DNA of 64,000 nt from Lasiosphaeria ovina (Eukaryota > Ascomycota > Sordariomycetes > Sordariales > Lasiosphaeriaceae). Positions 1 to 11,674 of the stretch are shown one piece after another. The position numbers and the translations under genes are program-made. The number at the start of each line of letters is the position of its first letter. The first letter of the stretch is position 1. The notes under the pieces were generated by a model. That model saw only the letters and a list, made by a program, of their open reading frames with translations, searched no databases and had not been told where the DNA came from. The stretch lies in the NCBI GenBank assembly GCA_033439765.1, contig JAULSN010000002.1:682001-746000 (forward strand), given 5' to 3'.

Positions 1-2466
1 GACTCGCTCGTCAAAAAGCATTAAAACGAACGAAATACCCTCCGAAACGCTCTCCATCAGCTTCCGCAAACTATGGAGAGCCTGATGCTCCTTCTGGAGT
101 GCAATCTCGTCCTGCCTACTGGCGATACGCTCCGTGGGACCAGCGAGGCCTTGTATTATGCCCTTATTCGTCTCGAGGAACTTGCGCAGCCGCTCTACGT
201 TTTCCTGAACTGTCACAAGCTTTGTGTTTGGGATGTTTGAAGTGACGGTCAGAGCCCCCTTGTCCTCGTCAATCTTGGCCTCGATGACCTTGGACTTCCA
301 TAGCATCCGGATAAGCCGTGTGAGGTACAGAGCCAGCGCGTCATGCCGAGACGAGAGCCGGACAGAGTCGGCTGTGATGGTATTTCCGTCAGTTTCTGCA
401 AGTCTTGGCTGGCCACCAAAGTCGACAAAGGCAGACCGCGCACGATCCTCGGTTGCCTGGTCCAACACCTTGCTGGTACCGGTTCGAAGATCGCTCCCCT
501 GACCACATGCGACTGCCAAGGCCGCGGCTATGGTTTCGACCCGGCCGTATTGACTGATAAATTTTCGCATCTCCTTCTCTAGACCCTCGTCTCCTGCAGC
601 GCCCCGAATGGCAGTAGCGAAAATGTCGACCAGCCTTCTCCGGCGAATGATTTGCACTCCAGTGTTAGTGAGTACGGCAAATTCGCCGGGGACCTGATCG
701 AACTGAACAGCAAGCTCATTGCCAAAGCCAAGTGGCTGTTTGGCGGCGCCAAATGGCTTCGTTACCATGCCAATGTCCAGTGTCTTGCTGTTTTTCGGCA
801 GCTCAATCCAGTTTCCTTGCTCAAAGTAACTCAACGCAGATGCGGGCGTAGTGGCCTTGATCCTGCCAGTGTCTGGAGTCGACACGAAGAGTATATCCCC
901 ACTCGCGCCTTTCCGGACGCTATCAAAGAAATAACCCGGGGCGAATCGAAGGCCGAAAGTGCTGAGTTCAAGATGTCGCGAGCTGACATCCAATTCGGCA
1001 GGCTGGCCGACCGGCTCCCTAGGTCGGTTCGATTGCTGCTCCTTGGGCGGAAACTTGACAAACTGAACTTGCATGCTCTGTGGTGCAAGATTTGTTGTAG
1101 CGCCCATCATGTACGACGAAGGGCTGGTAGCGCTTAGAAACAAGCGGCAACCCGAGTTTGTGAGGGCCATGAGATGCAGCTTGGAAGCCTCTGTGTCGGC
1201 AATCGGGCTCAGTGCAACGATATCAATGCGATCGTTCAGCAAAGGAGATTTGTTCATCATGTGAGTGATGTCGCGAAGACAGCTGTTCTTGTCCTTTTCG
1301 ATGACCTTGAACAGCTTTTCGGGCGACTCCATATGGTATGTCCGAATTGTGGACTTGTTGGATAGCGAGTAGAGAAGGTTCCGGGTGTCGTCAACGACGA
1401 GGCTGGTAAGATGCTCGTGTGCCCGTTGGCCGAAGGGGCCTGGTAGATTAGGGACGACCGACGACCATCCAGGGTGCGTGTGATTAACCTTTCCACATCT
1501 GCTCGAGAACCACCGTTCCTCCTGCTGGTAGAAGAGCTCGTATATATCGGTATCGGTGTCCCCACCGAAGAAGATGCGACCCGAGGCTGTGCCTACGATG
1601 ACACCGACATCGCTCCCGCCGCGGTGAACAGCCATTTTTGTCTGGTACAGCGTGACAGCCCTTGAGCCAGATGGGGTAGGCGTGGCCGAGAGACCGAGGA
1701 GGATGATCTCCGAAGTCGTGGCAACGACAAGGATATGGGTAATGGTCTTGACAAACACTCCGGCCTTTGGGGGAACAATGGCAACGGCCGTGATAGTGTG
1801 TACAGCATCCTCGAAGCCAATGAGTTCTGGATTGGGGTGTGAGTAGTCCCAGAGGAAAAGGGAGCTGTCGATGGCGGCCCAGGCGTAGCCAATCTCCGCG
1901 AACAGTCCCAGGCGCGTGTGGACCTCGCCCTTCTCGAGTCGCGTGAATATTTCGTCGGGGATCTGATACATCTGAACCCTCTGAAATGGCGCCCAAGCCG
2001 AATCGGCATACTGCACATCATAGTCGGATGATGCGCCAACTGCAAGTGACATGTGATGTTAGCGTCACTTCGTCTTCGTGGATCGGCAGGATCACGGAGT
2101 AGGGTGGAACACACGTCTGCAATAGGAATCAAGATCGGGAAAGCTCTCCTCAAGCTGCAAAGTCTGGTTGATTGACTGTGCAGCCTTTGTGATCGGAGGT
2201 ACCTCGTCGCGGACCTGAGATGGCGTCGGCAGCGGCCCACCTTGGGCAGCATCGGTAGCTGGAGGGCCTTGGGGCATGGCATCGAGAGATCCACTGAGGT
2301 TCGCCTTGGCGGGCAGTCCGCCGAAGCCCGTTTGGTCGTTGAAGTTCATTCGACGGCGAGCGCCAGTATTGCCTCCGGGCGCGGGGGTGTTGAAGTATGC
2401 GCCAGGGACCTGGCGCATTGGGGTGGCGGGATTCATCGTGGCGGCGTCGACAGTCGTGCTTGCCAC
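1..2466 (-). CDS. NUP170: Nucleoporin Nup170/Nup155 family, 5' part (runs off window start)
   Basis: Large inner-ring scaffold nucleoporin of the nuclear pore complex. The start ATG is at 2466. Exon 1 (2115-2466) encodes an unstructured Ala/Pro/Gly-rich N terminus ending in a helical stretch (QSINQTLQLEESFPDLDSYC) of the type that precedes the beta-propeller in this family. A 75 nt intron (2040-2114, donor GTGTGT, branch gctaac) is followed by an exon that stays open to base 1. In all 797 residues are visible; fungal members have about 1,400, so the alpha-solenoid C-terminal half is missing from the window, not from the gene. The second exon carries the propeller (GYAWAAIDSSLFLWDY, then a segment reading SNKSTIRTYHMESPEKLFKV) and the start of the helical repeats. 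The family assignment is from recognised motifs. Which of the yeast paralogues Nup157 or Nup170 it corresponds to is not meaningful here, since filamentous fungi usually have one. Confidence 0.9.
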
Positions 2467-3241
2467 TGCGGTGAGCTAGCGCTGGAGGTCGGATGGAGCT
2501 CTCCTCTTGCCCGCTCGATCAATCGATGGCTCGCTCGCTCGCAACCGCAGGCTCCTCCCCGCCAGTCGTTTTCTAGAGCAGAAGCTCGCAGTTCGTATGC
2601 TAGCACCAAAATAATACCATTAAGTGAGAGAAGAAAAGAAGGTCTCAAAAGCACGGCGGGAAGCCAACGCTGGAATCCGTTTGGTGGCACTGCTGCTGAT
2701 GCCGTCTGAGGCTGCGAAACAGCTCTGTGCGTCCGTCGAAGGGAAAGAGGCTGGCCGTAAACAATTTTTGGAGCGCAGGTATCTGTCCGTTCATTGGCTG
2801 GTAGAGCGACCCACATGCTAGAACGCGAACGCGCTTCCCGGGGCAGGTTACTGTACATCGGCGCTAAACTGGACTGGACCAAATTCTGCCCCCGCCTTCC
2901 TTTCATCACCATTGTGCGTCATTCAATTCGGGGAAGACATTGCATGCAACGTCGCAGGCAGCATGCAAGTTGCAATATTCTCTTCAATTTGGTACGGTAT
3001 TTATTAGATACAAAAATTAGATTTACTCTTCGCCATATACTTAAAACTACCTAGGCACCTACGTGTCTATTCCGTAGACACCGTGCAAACTTTTGCGGAC
3101 AACCTCGCGGCAAAGGCCTTGCTTCACCGCTTTAGCTTGCCGACACTCTTCGGGAACCCGAAAGTGGATCAAGGATACCATACCAATCGTGGGGGGTTCA
3201 GGTTAAGAGACGCGGAGCATTTGAGCTGATCGCAAGACCGC
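2467..3241. other. Spacer between NUP170 5' end and KAR 3' end
   Basis: Holds the NUP170 promoter (right of 2466) and the terminator region of the ketoreductase gene. About 2980-3060 is AT-rich. I see no coherent coding frame, RNA gene or repeat. Confidence 0.5.
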
Positions 3242-4314
3242 TTACGCCTTCTTCGCCTCTCTTGCGGCCTTTTTCAGCGCACGCTGGCGGATGTCGGCAT
3301 GCATCTTCAGGTTGTACCAAATGGTGAGGCCGCTGGTCGCGCCGACAGTGCTCTCAACCACCCACTTGAACACGGCATGGCTCCACCAGGGCGTGTACGT
3401 GTTCGGGAAACCCTCGGCGCCGTCGAGACCAATCTTTCCCAACGCCGAGCGAACAAACTGCTTGGGGCTGGGGACGAGGGCGCTGGTGCGCCGAACCTTG
3501 CTCATGGCGGTTGCGACAAGATAGCTGATGACGAACTGGACATCGACGCCGGCCGGCTTCAGCTCCTCGGCCAGCGACGCGCTCCAGTGCTGGAGGAACG
3601 CTTTGCTGCCGCTGTAGGTAGCAAGGTACGGGGTGGGCATGACGCCAGCAAACGAGCCCATGGTCAGGATTAGGCCGTTCTTCCTCTGAGCGAGGATGGG
3701 TGCCACAACCTTTGTCGTCTTGAGAGTTCCAAGGCAGTTGATGGTGATGATGTTCTGGAGCTCGTCGCCGGCCGTCTGCAGGAACGGCACGGGGATGCTG
3801 TGCGACTGACCAACGTTGTTGATGAGGATGCCGACGTCCAGCCCTGCGATGAGCTTCGCGAGCCGCTCGTAGTCGGCATTGTTGTCCTTGGCGTAGTCCA
3901 TAGCCAGTGTCTTTGTCTGCAGGTCTGCATACTTTTGCTCCAGCTCCTTGGCCAGCGTGTCGAGCTTAGACTGGGTGCGCGACACCAGAACCAAGTTGAA
4001 CCCCTTCGCTGCCAGCTGTGTCGCGAACTCCTTGCCCAGCCCGTCGGACGCGCCGGTCACGATGGCCCAGGTGCCCTTCTTGCCATATTTCCGGAGCTGA
4101 CCCACGGGACCTGTCAGCCGTTTGCCCCTGAGCAGAGACCGCAAAGGGTGCGGAGCGGGGCTGAACTTACGTTTGTGCCGCTCAAGACAAAAGCGTTTAG
4201 CAGAAGCTGGAGGAAGCTGGTGGCTCCAGAGCTGATGTACAGAAGACCAATGCCAGCGAGCGCATACTGGACGGTCTGAGGGACCAAGGCCCAGAATTGG
4301 GCAATTTTGTCCAT
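3242..4314 (-). CDS. IFA38: Very-long-chain 3-oxoacyl-CoA reductase (ER ketoreductase)
   Basis: Second enzyme of the ER fatty-acid elongation cycle: NADPH-dependent reduction of 3-ketoacyl-CoA, feeding sphingolipid and VLCFA synthesis. Exon 1 (4171-4314, ATG at 4314) encodes a hydrophobic N-terminal membrane segment. Intron 4097-4170 (donor GTAAGT, acceptor cag). Exon 2 is 3242-4096, giving about 332 residues; yeast Ifa38 is 347. Joined across the intron the protein reads [15 protein letters not shown], the expected lead into the Rossmann motif [15 protein letters not shown], a Ser in LTMGSFAG and the catalytic YSGSK (YxxxK) are all present. The C terminus is lysine-rich (REAKKA) but is not a strict KKxx retrieval signal. 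The acceptor was chosen because only it keeps phase 0 and joins to LRKYG. The gene is also known as KAR. Confidence 0.93.
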
Positions 4315-5169
4315 GGTTGTCGGGTCAGTTCTCGGCTGGCGGGTGTAGCGTTCTTGTGAAAATAAATTGGGAATGCACTTGGGAGTGAGCTTAGATTTCT
4401 ACCCATACTTCGTTGGGTGCCTGGCGGGTTTTTTGCAACCCATCAAAAAATGAGACTGCCCCCACCTTATTGGCCAAGCCGCCAAAATGTCCCCAACATT
4501 TAAACATTGGCCAATAAGATGTCGAGCATCAGCTTCTTTTCTTCACAGAGTTGGTTCGCGACCTGCCAAGGTCAGCGCTACGAAAAGTGATGATCCAGTG
4601 CATCCGGAGCGCTTGTTACTCCCCAACTCCGAGCCCTTTTGCGAGCCTCTGTCACAGTTTCAGGCCGGGCGCAAAGTGCTAGCCTCGGCAGCTTGCCGAC
4701 AAATTTACCAGAGTGCGGGAACGACATGCGGGATCTGATTAAGACGGGGCGATCAATTAATGCCTTTTGCTGGCCTTCAGTGGTCTAGAAACTCCGAGCG
4801 GAGTTCCTTGCCATCCGCTTGCCAAGGTGCTTGCTATTAGACGATTATTGGCACCTCAATAGGTACCTTGTACAGCAATGCCAAGCGCTAAACTCTGTGT
4901 GCATTAGCGGTAGGTAATAATCTGTTAAGGGTCGGGATTGACATGGGATAGCCTGGCGATTTGACTTGACCGTCAAAAAGATGGATGTCGCGCGAGGAAT
5001 TCCGAGCTTTCTGACTTGTTGAGAAGCTGCCCACCACGCGCACTCCTTTCGCAAGACAATTTGCTCCGAATCACTGTGGCCTGCATAGCGAATCGCCAAT
5101 CCAGTCTCCTCGGAATATCTTCCACGCGTTGAAACAGTCTTTTTGCAAGAGACAATACCCAAGCCAGCC
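4315..5169. promoter_or_regulatory. Divergent promoter region between ketoreductase and ERG28
   Basis: An 855 bp non-coding spacer between two lipid-biosynthesis genes transcribed away from each other. It contains a perfect 12-bp inverted repeat, 4466-4477 and 4507-4518, each arm with a CCAAT pentamer in opposite orientation. This lies about 150-200 bp upstream of the ketoreductase ATG and 650 bp from ERG28. No other coding frame looks real. Confidence 0.6.
4466..4518. promoter_or_regulatory. Inverted CCAAT-box pair (12-bp perfect palindrome arms)
   Basis: Left arm CTTATTGGCCAA, right arm TTGGCCAATAAG, 29-nt spacer. Each arm contains ATTGG/CCAAT and an overlapping TGGCCA palindrome. CCAAT motifs in fungal promoters bind the HAP2/3/5 (CBC) complex; binding here is inferred. 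Confidence 0.5.
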
Positions 5170-5782
5170 ATGGATCAACTCAAGGAATTCCTGCCGTCGG
5201 CTGAGAAGGGATACCTCCCGTACTACCTGTTCTTTGTATGTGCTTCTCTTCCACTTCATCTTTGCTGCAATGTAGCGAGGTCAAATCGCGCCGTGTTTTT
5301 TAACATTTGCCCCGCGCCCTGTGTAGATTGGCATCGTGGCCATGGGAAACTCGTTGCAAAATCTGGCGACACTGCACTACACGCGCCGCATCTACAACGG
5401 GCGCTTTGTGCCGAACCACGCGCTGGGCCCGAAAACTGAGCGCTTCAACCCCGAAGACAGCGTCAACGTGCTGAAGCCTGCCTCGGCTACGGGCAAGGAC
5501 GCTGAGAAGGCAAAGGACCAGGTGACGCCGCTCACCGCCCGTGTCTTTGGCAACTACACCTTCCTGGCCGGCATCATCCGTGTCTACGCCAGCTTCAGCC
5601 CTGAAAACGCCTCCCTGTACCAGCTCGCTCTTTTGACCCACGGCGTTGCGGCACTGTCTTTTACGAGCGAGCTGTTGATCTTTAAGACCATGAAGTTTAC
5701 GGGTCCCCAAGGCTTCCCCTTTGCGGCTGCCTATCTGGGAGGACTCTGGATGACTCTGCAGTACAGCCACTATGTCCAGTAG
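5170..5782 (+). CDS. ERG28: Ergosterol biosynthesis scaffold protein Erg28
   Basis: Small ER membrane protein that tethers the sterol C-4 demethylation enzymes (Erg25, Erg26, Erg27). Exon 1 (5170-5235) encodes 22 residues. The intron is 5236-5326 (donor GTATGT, acceptor tag). Exon 2 (5327-5782) gives 173 residues in total, slightly longer than yeast Erg28 (148). Family features visible are IGIVAMGNSLQNLATLHYTR in the first membrane segment, VTPLTARVFGNYTFLAGIIR, and the terminal ALSFTSELLIFKTMKFTGP block. A roughly 20-residue acidic/Lys insertion after the first helix accounts for the extra length. It is convergent with the galactose gene downstream, with only 146 bp between stop codons. Confidence 0.95.
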
Positions 5783-5928
5783 TTGGCGGGCTTCACAGGA
5801 ACGGGATGGCCTAAGATGGACTAGGACAAAGGGAACTGTGTGTGCAAGATACAAAACGGTCCGTGGACTGCCTAATATAGTTATTCTTCTTCCAGGAATC
5901 CAAACACATACGAAAACTCGGCCCCAAA

Positions 5929-7279
5929 TCACTGCAGCGACTTGCGGTATAGCTCTCCGCCGCAAGCCCTGAGCTTTGCGGCTGCCTGCTCGGGAGTGAT
6001 GTCGCGCTGGGATTCGGCCAGCAGCTCATACCCGACTTGGAATTTCCGAACAGTGGCAGACCGGAGAAGCGGGGGGTAGAAGTGCATATGGAACCAGCTT
6101 GTCTCAGCCTCCTCTTCGGTGCAGTCCAGCGGTGCTTGGTGAATCCCAGAGCCTGTGGATAATCGATCGTCAGTCGCAACATATCTCACCCCGTCCGTCG
6201 ATAAATGCCACTCACTGTAGGGGAAGCTTGTCTCGAATAGGTTGTCATATCGTCTCGTGATCTCCTGGATAGCTTCTGCAAACCTCACGGTCTCGTCGTC
6301 GGTCAGATCGACGAGGGCGCGCACATGTCGCTTCGCAATAACAAGCACCTCGAAGGGCCAGAAAGCCCACCAGGGACAGACGATCAAGAAGCTCTCGTTT
6401 TGCCACACGACGCGCTCCTCTTTCTCCATCTCGAGCTTGGCGTAGTCTCCTAGAAGATGCCTGCCGTGGCTCTTATGGTACTGGCTCATCTGGTCTATCT
6501 CCTTGGCGGGCTCTTCGGGCAGGTTGCTCACCGTCCAGACTTGGCAGTGAGGGTGCGGGTTGGAGCAGCCCATGGTCACACCCTTGTTCTCGAAGATCTG
6601 CATGTAGCGCAGCTGCTGCTTCGGCTTCCCAACCTCTGCATCAGGGTTCACGGGGATCTGTTCCAGGGCGCGCGCAGCCTGCGCCTTGAGCGGATGGGAT
6701 GTAGACATATGACTGGCGTAGATGCGCGTCCACGCCTGAATGACGGGGACAATCTCCTCGGTCGTCATGTCGGCGAGCGTGGTGGCATGGTTTGCTGCGA
6801 AGGTGAGCACATAGCACCGGCCTGTAGCCGGCTGAGCCTGAAGCAGAAGCGAGGCAACGTCGTCCTCATTAGCAGCCGCCGGCTCGTATGCCTGTTGTTC
6901 CTCTTTGACGGCGCTGTAGTCATTGACAAAGGCAAATGTGTTCTTGTACTGTGGGTTCGAGTCCCCTTGCGCTCTCTTGTTCCCAGGACAGAGAAAGCAC
7001 TGCGCGTGCAAGTTAGAGAGAGCGAGCCCCGAGAGTTTGTTTCATGCAGGCATTGCAGTCCCCACCCACCTTCGGGTCGTAGTCCGGCAGCTTGCTGTTG
7101 GACGGCGCCTCTTTCTGGCCCCTAGTTGACATTTCAGCTCAGTTTGCTTCCAACCAAGACACTTAGATTAGAACTCACTGCCATGGCCTCTTGGTCCGGT
7201 GTGGTGATACCAGCAGCCAAGCCCCGGTCAATGGGTTGAAGCGGCGGTGCGAAATGTCGTCGAGCACGGCGTCGGGCAT
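5929..7279 (-). CDS. GAL7: Galactose-1-phosphate uridylyltransferase
   Basis: Leloir pathway enzyme: UDP-glucose + galactose-1-P to glucose-1-P + UDP-galactose. Four exons: 7179-7279, 7070-7121, 6216-6999 and 5929-6152, giving 386 residues. The ATG is at 7279 ([20 protein letters not shown], the usual N terminus). Active-site motif [10 protein letters not shown] is present with the nucleophilic histidine. [12 protein letters not shown] and a later HMHFYPPL segment are also typical. Intron 3 (6153-6215) is exactly 63 nt, has no stop and keeps frame, so an unspliced message would simply gain 21 residues. It is called an intron because it has GTGAGT and cacag ends and because splicing restores FPYSSGIHQAP, the conserved family string. 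Confidence 0.95.
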
Positions 7280-8347
7280 CGTGAGACAACGAGTGAGACA
7301 GCAAGTTAAGAGTGTCTACGGCAGCCAGAGCAATAGGGATAGAAAATGAAGCGGCGTTTTTGTAGGAAGGGCTTATGGACACTAAAGGGAGAACGCGAAA
7401 TTTCAAGCTCCGAGTATCGACGATGCCCCTCCAAGCAGTCGGGTCGCACTTGCAAGTTGATGTCATGTCACCAGCAGCGGGGCAAGGGAACGATGGAGCA
7501 GCAGCAGACCTGCATCGGCGCTCCTCGGCGCTATTTAAGTAAGCACCTGCCGTTTCCAAACCCATTGAGCTGTGATGTGGCGTAGGAGTTACAAGTTATA
7601 TTTTTGATAGGAACAATATTGATGGCTCATCAATATTCACTTTGCTGCGACTGATATATGCCGAAGACGTCGTACTTTCACTAGGCGCGACCATAAAAGT
7701 GTTGGATTCGACTTGCTGCAATTGAAAGCTTCTAGATGTAGGGTTAGGGTTAGTCCTGCGGAGGAGAGCCCTTTCAAAAGTTGGACAAATGAAGACATAA
7801 TAGTACACATATATAGAAGGACTTACTACCTAGGTAATTATTAGGTAACTTTACAACTGTACTCGAACCGTCCCTGCTGAGAGTTCTTCTCTCTATACGC
7901 TTTGACAAGTGGTAGATGAAGACACAAGAGACAACCTGGAAGTGGTCCAAATCGGGGAAATCGGACCCGAAAAGAGCACGGGCCACTTTCTGACAGCCTT
8001 GTTGCTTTCAGCCACTAGAAACGCCCGGTGCAACTTCGGAGGAAGGGTCCACCTCAGGTGTCCCGGTCGCTTTTTGCCTCAGAACAAAGCCACGGCGGGT
8101 CGCGACGGTCGCAGGTCAATTGACATCAACGCCATCACCAGCACCAGCATTCCATCAAATTCGTCAGCTTGAATCGCCGAATTTAATCAAGCGACGCGTC
8201 GCATTGTTTTTGCCCACTCATGCGCAGCTGATCGATCCCATTCAAGTGGATTTTCCCGCCGAATTTGGCTCGCGCTGAGGTCCCCTCAACCCTGCCTGGC
8301 GGCCCCTGTCGGTATACCCGTCTCCGCACTCACGCGCGACATCCAGC
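7280..8347. promoter_or_regulatory. Divergent promoter region between GAL7 and ADA2
   Basis: Non-coding, 1,068 bp. It contains two tandem telomere-type units (gggttagggttag, 7741-7753) about 460 bp upstream of GAL7 and 600 bp upstream of ADA2. The stretch 7590-7900 is AT-rich. No coherent gene seen. Confidence 0.5.
7741..7753. promoter_or_regulatory. Telobox-like (TTAGGG)2 motif
   Basis: Two head-to-tail TTAGGG units in a divergent promoter. Isolated telobox motifs are common in fungal housekeeping promoters and can bind TRF/Tbf1-like factors; function here is inferred. Confidence 0.4.
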
Positions 8348-10089
8348 ATGGGCGTCATCCGCAAGAAAACCGCCGCAAGAGGTGGCGAGGGCGGCGTTAA
8401 ATACGTCTGTGATATATGCTCTAACGATATTACCTCGACTGTATGTTCTTCCGTCTTATTGTCGCCCCTTTCATGTTCCCGCCGCCCCGCACGGCGGCCT
8501 TCCCCTCCATGGAGCCCTGGCGGCGCATTATAGAGGAGAGGCTGTGGAGCGGAGCAGTTAACCGCAATTTGTCGCAAGCACATACTGATGCTTCGTTTGC
8601 ATAGGTCCGGATCAGATGCGCACACAGCGCCTGTAAAGAGTACGATCTTTGCGTTAAATGCTTTGCCGAGGGGTCGTCGAGCAGTTCGCATGACCCTGCC
8701 ACCCACGGGTTTCGTGTCATAGAGCAGAACTCGTTTCCAATTTTCGACCGAGAATGGGGCGCCGACGAAGAGCTGTTGCTCCTGGAGGGCGCCGAGATTT
8801 ACGGGCTGGGCTCGTGGGCGGATATCGCAGATCATATTGGAGGCTACCGGCACAAGGATGAAGTCCGCGACCACTACCTCAAAGTCTTCGTCGACTCGCC
8901 AAAGTTCCCGCTGCCGAAAAGATGTAGCCCTCACGATATGGAACTGGCGAACGAGATTTCAAGAGAGGAGTTCCAGTCTCGCAAAAAACGACGGATCGAG
9001 GACCGCAGAGAGGCAGCAAAGAATGCGCCAGCCTTGCAGCCCAAAACAAAACCAACAGCCAGTGTGCCGGCGTGCCACGAGATCCAGGGATACATGCCCG
9101 GCCGGTTGGAATTCGAGACGGAATACGCGAACGAGGCCGAGGAAGCGGTACAGCTTATGCAGTTTGACCCCGGCGATGGGATCAATCCACGCACGGGCGA
9201 GCTGGAGCCCGAGATGGAGCTCAAGCTCACGGTGATGGAGATATACAACTGCAGGCTGACGCAGCGCGCCGAGAGGAAGAAGGTCATCTTCGAACACAAC
9301 TTGCTCGACTATAGGGAGAACAGCAAGAGTGAAAAGAAGCGCTCGAAGGAGGAACGTGATCTTTTGAACAAGGCGAAGCCTTTTGCGCGGATGATGAACC
9401 GGGACGACTTTGAGCAGTTCTGCCAGGGGTTGATCGACGAACTCAATTTGCGACAAGCAATCTCGCAGCTCCAAGAATGGCGCACCAACCGTATCGGCGA
9501 CCTACGAAGCGGTGAGAAGTACGAACAGGAGAAGGCCTTGCGCATACAAAAGGCGATACCACTGGGTTCTATGGACCGTGAGCGACTAGCCACGACACAG
9601 CGCAACAAGCAGCAGCCAGCCCCAGACCCTCCGAGTGGCGCTGCCCTACTTGTGGCCCCCGAGCTACCAATCCGATCTGCAGCAAACCCCAACGGTACTA
9701 ACGGCGAATCGTCAAACAGTGGTAAGCCGGAGTCTCTGGTGAACGGAAACCATGTCAATGGCGGGAGCGTGGTGGTTGCGAATGGCGCGACCCCTGCAAA
9801 ACCAAAGTTCTCTCCGGCGCCGCTTCAGGGGATACAACCGATGCCGTTAAGCCAGGAAAACGCCCCAGATCTACACCTCCTCACGCCGGACGAGGCGAAG
9901 CTGTGCGAGGTCCTCCGCGTCCAGCCGAGGCCGTACTTGATGATCAAGGAGCAGATTCTCAAGGAGGCTGTCAAGGGGAATGGAAGTTTGAAGAAGAAGC
10001 AAGCCAGGGAGATTTGCCACCTTGACTCGCAGAAGGGTGGGAGGATATTCGACTTTATGGTAAACGCCGGCTGGGTTATCAAAGCGTAG
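8348..10089 (+). CDS. ADA2: Transcriptional adaptor Ada2 of SAGA/ADA complexes
   Basis: Activates the Gcn5 histone acetyltransferase within SAGA. Exon 1 (8348-8440) and exon 2 (8605-10089) are joined across a 164 nt intron (donor GTATGT, acceptor atag) to give 525 residues. A ZZ zinc finger spans about residues 20-70 ([11 protein letters not shown], then [19 protein letters not shown]). The SANT domain follows at about 85-130 ([20 protein letters not shown]). The ADA2 middle region is around 160-300, and a SWIRM domain lies in the last 90 residues, ending [20 protein letters not shown]. The linker between 310 and 420 is low-complexity. The intron splits the ZZ finger. Length and domain order match fungal Ada2. 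Confidence 0.96.
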
Positions 10090-10712
10090 TAACGTCTCCT
10101 TGAACTTGGACGTGTGCTATGGGGCGCGAGCTCGAGAAGCGTCATTTTGTTTTTTGGGGCTGTTCGGCGTTTTTGGCTTAAGCGATACCATCACGGAAAG
10201 GAGCTGGCATTTTGATGGCTCTGTAGCAGTGGCTGCTGCTTGAGCAGACAATTTCTTCTTTCGCATACTCTATACAGCGTTACAAAAATACATTTTATTT
10301 TATCTCTTCTACTCACGAAGACTGGCGAGATGAAGCCATTGTGTTACCTAGTCAGTAGTGCGCTGCTTCGCCCCTTTTTGGGACTCGGAAGGACTGGAGG
10401 GGTCGAGGCTAACCACCTTCCAACACTGTCTTGGTTCTCCTGCAGGCCCAGAAGTCATGCCCATGGATGCCTGCCGCCAAATTTGTCATCGTTCAGCCTG
10501 TACGTAGGAGCCGGCCTTTCATATTCTCCGCTCCTCCCTTGTCATTTGCCCTCTTCTGTTGTCACCACCTACCCCCTTTTCTTCTCCGACTCCCAAGTGT
10601 CTACTCAGACATCTCGTAATTGCCCACAGTCGACCACACACACCGAGCTTCTATTGCATCCATCACATAGCTTTACTTCACTGTATATCTTCGCATTTTC
10701 TTTGGCCCCTTA
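10090..10712. other. Spacer, ADA2 3' end to SDR promoter
   Basis: 623 bp, pyrimidine-rich from 10500 to 10700 as often seen in fungal 5' leaders. No gene seen. Confidence 0.5.
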
Positions 10713-11643
10713 ATGATGTCCGAAAACACTGTTTACCTCGTCACTGGCACAAATAGGGGTAAAAAAAAAATCTCGAATTATTCCCTCCCCTCTCACCCAC
10801 CCTCCTCTAGAGTCAATCTAGCTACTCTTGAAATTGTCGGCACAAACGCCCGTCATCTCCCCCTTGTTCTCCTTTCCATTTTTCACATCCTGAACCTGCC
10901 CGCCACAACAGCCCCTATTCCCATTCTTTCCCGCCTTCCATCCAGCACTGCTAACCGTCGCCGCCACCCAGGCATCGGCCTCGCCATGGTCACCATCCTG
11001 CTGCAGCGGCCGCACACCACCGTCGTCGCCACCTCGCGACGACCGCCGCAGCAGCAGCAGCACAGCGCTTCTTCTTCTTCTGCCACCAGCATCCCCGACG
11101 ACCTACCCGCCCACGCCACGAGCACGCTAGTCCGAGTCCTGCTCGACGACAGCGACGCGGCCATCAGCTCCGCCACGCTGCGTGACCGCCTGCGCGACGC
11201 CCACAACATCGCGCGCCTCGACGTCGTCGTCGCCAACGCCGGCACCTCGTCCGGCTTCCGCGACATCCTGGCCACGGACCCGGGTTATGACCTGCTGCAC
11301 GATTTTGCGATTAATGCTGCTGGCCCGGCTAAGCTGTTCCGTGCCGTGTGGCCGCTGCTGGATCCCGCGGTCTCTGGTGGTGGTAGGGGGGGTGTGGATG
11401 AGGGCAAGGGTGAGGAGAGGAGGCCGAAGTTTGTCCTGATTACTAGCTCGCTCGGCAGCATCGGGTGCCTTGATGAGGAGAGCATGCCCTCGACCGCCTA
11501 CGGCATGAGCAAGGCCGCGGCGAACTGGTTCGCTAAGAAGCTGAGCGTTGAGTTCCATGACCGTGGGCTGCTGGTGGGGATTATCCATCCTGGGTAGGTG
11601 GCTCTTTGCTTCTTTTTCCTTCTCTTTTCTTTTTTTTTTTTTT

Positions 11644-11674
<31 letters not shown>

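Noticed and set aside
6950..6975. tRNA T-loop-like string (gggttcgagtccc)
   Set aside because: Lies within a well-supported GAL7 exon; no acceptor stem or anticodon arm can be folded around it.
10713..11597. 294-residue unspliced reading of the SDR start
   Set aside because: Reads through intron 1, which breaks the TGxxxGIG motif; removing 10759-10971 restores it.
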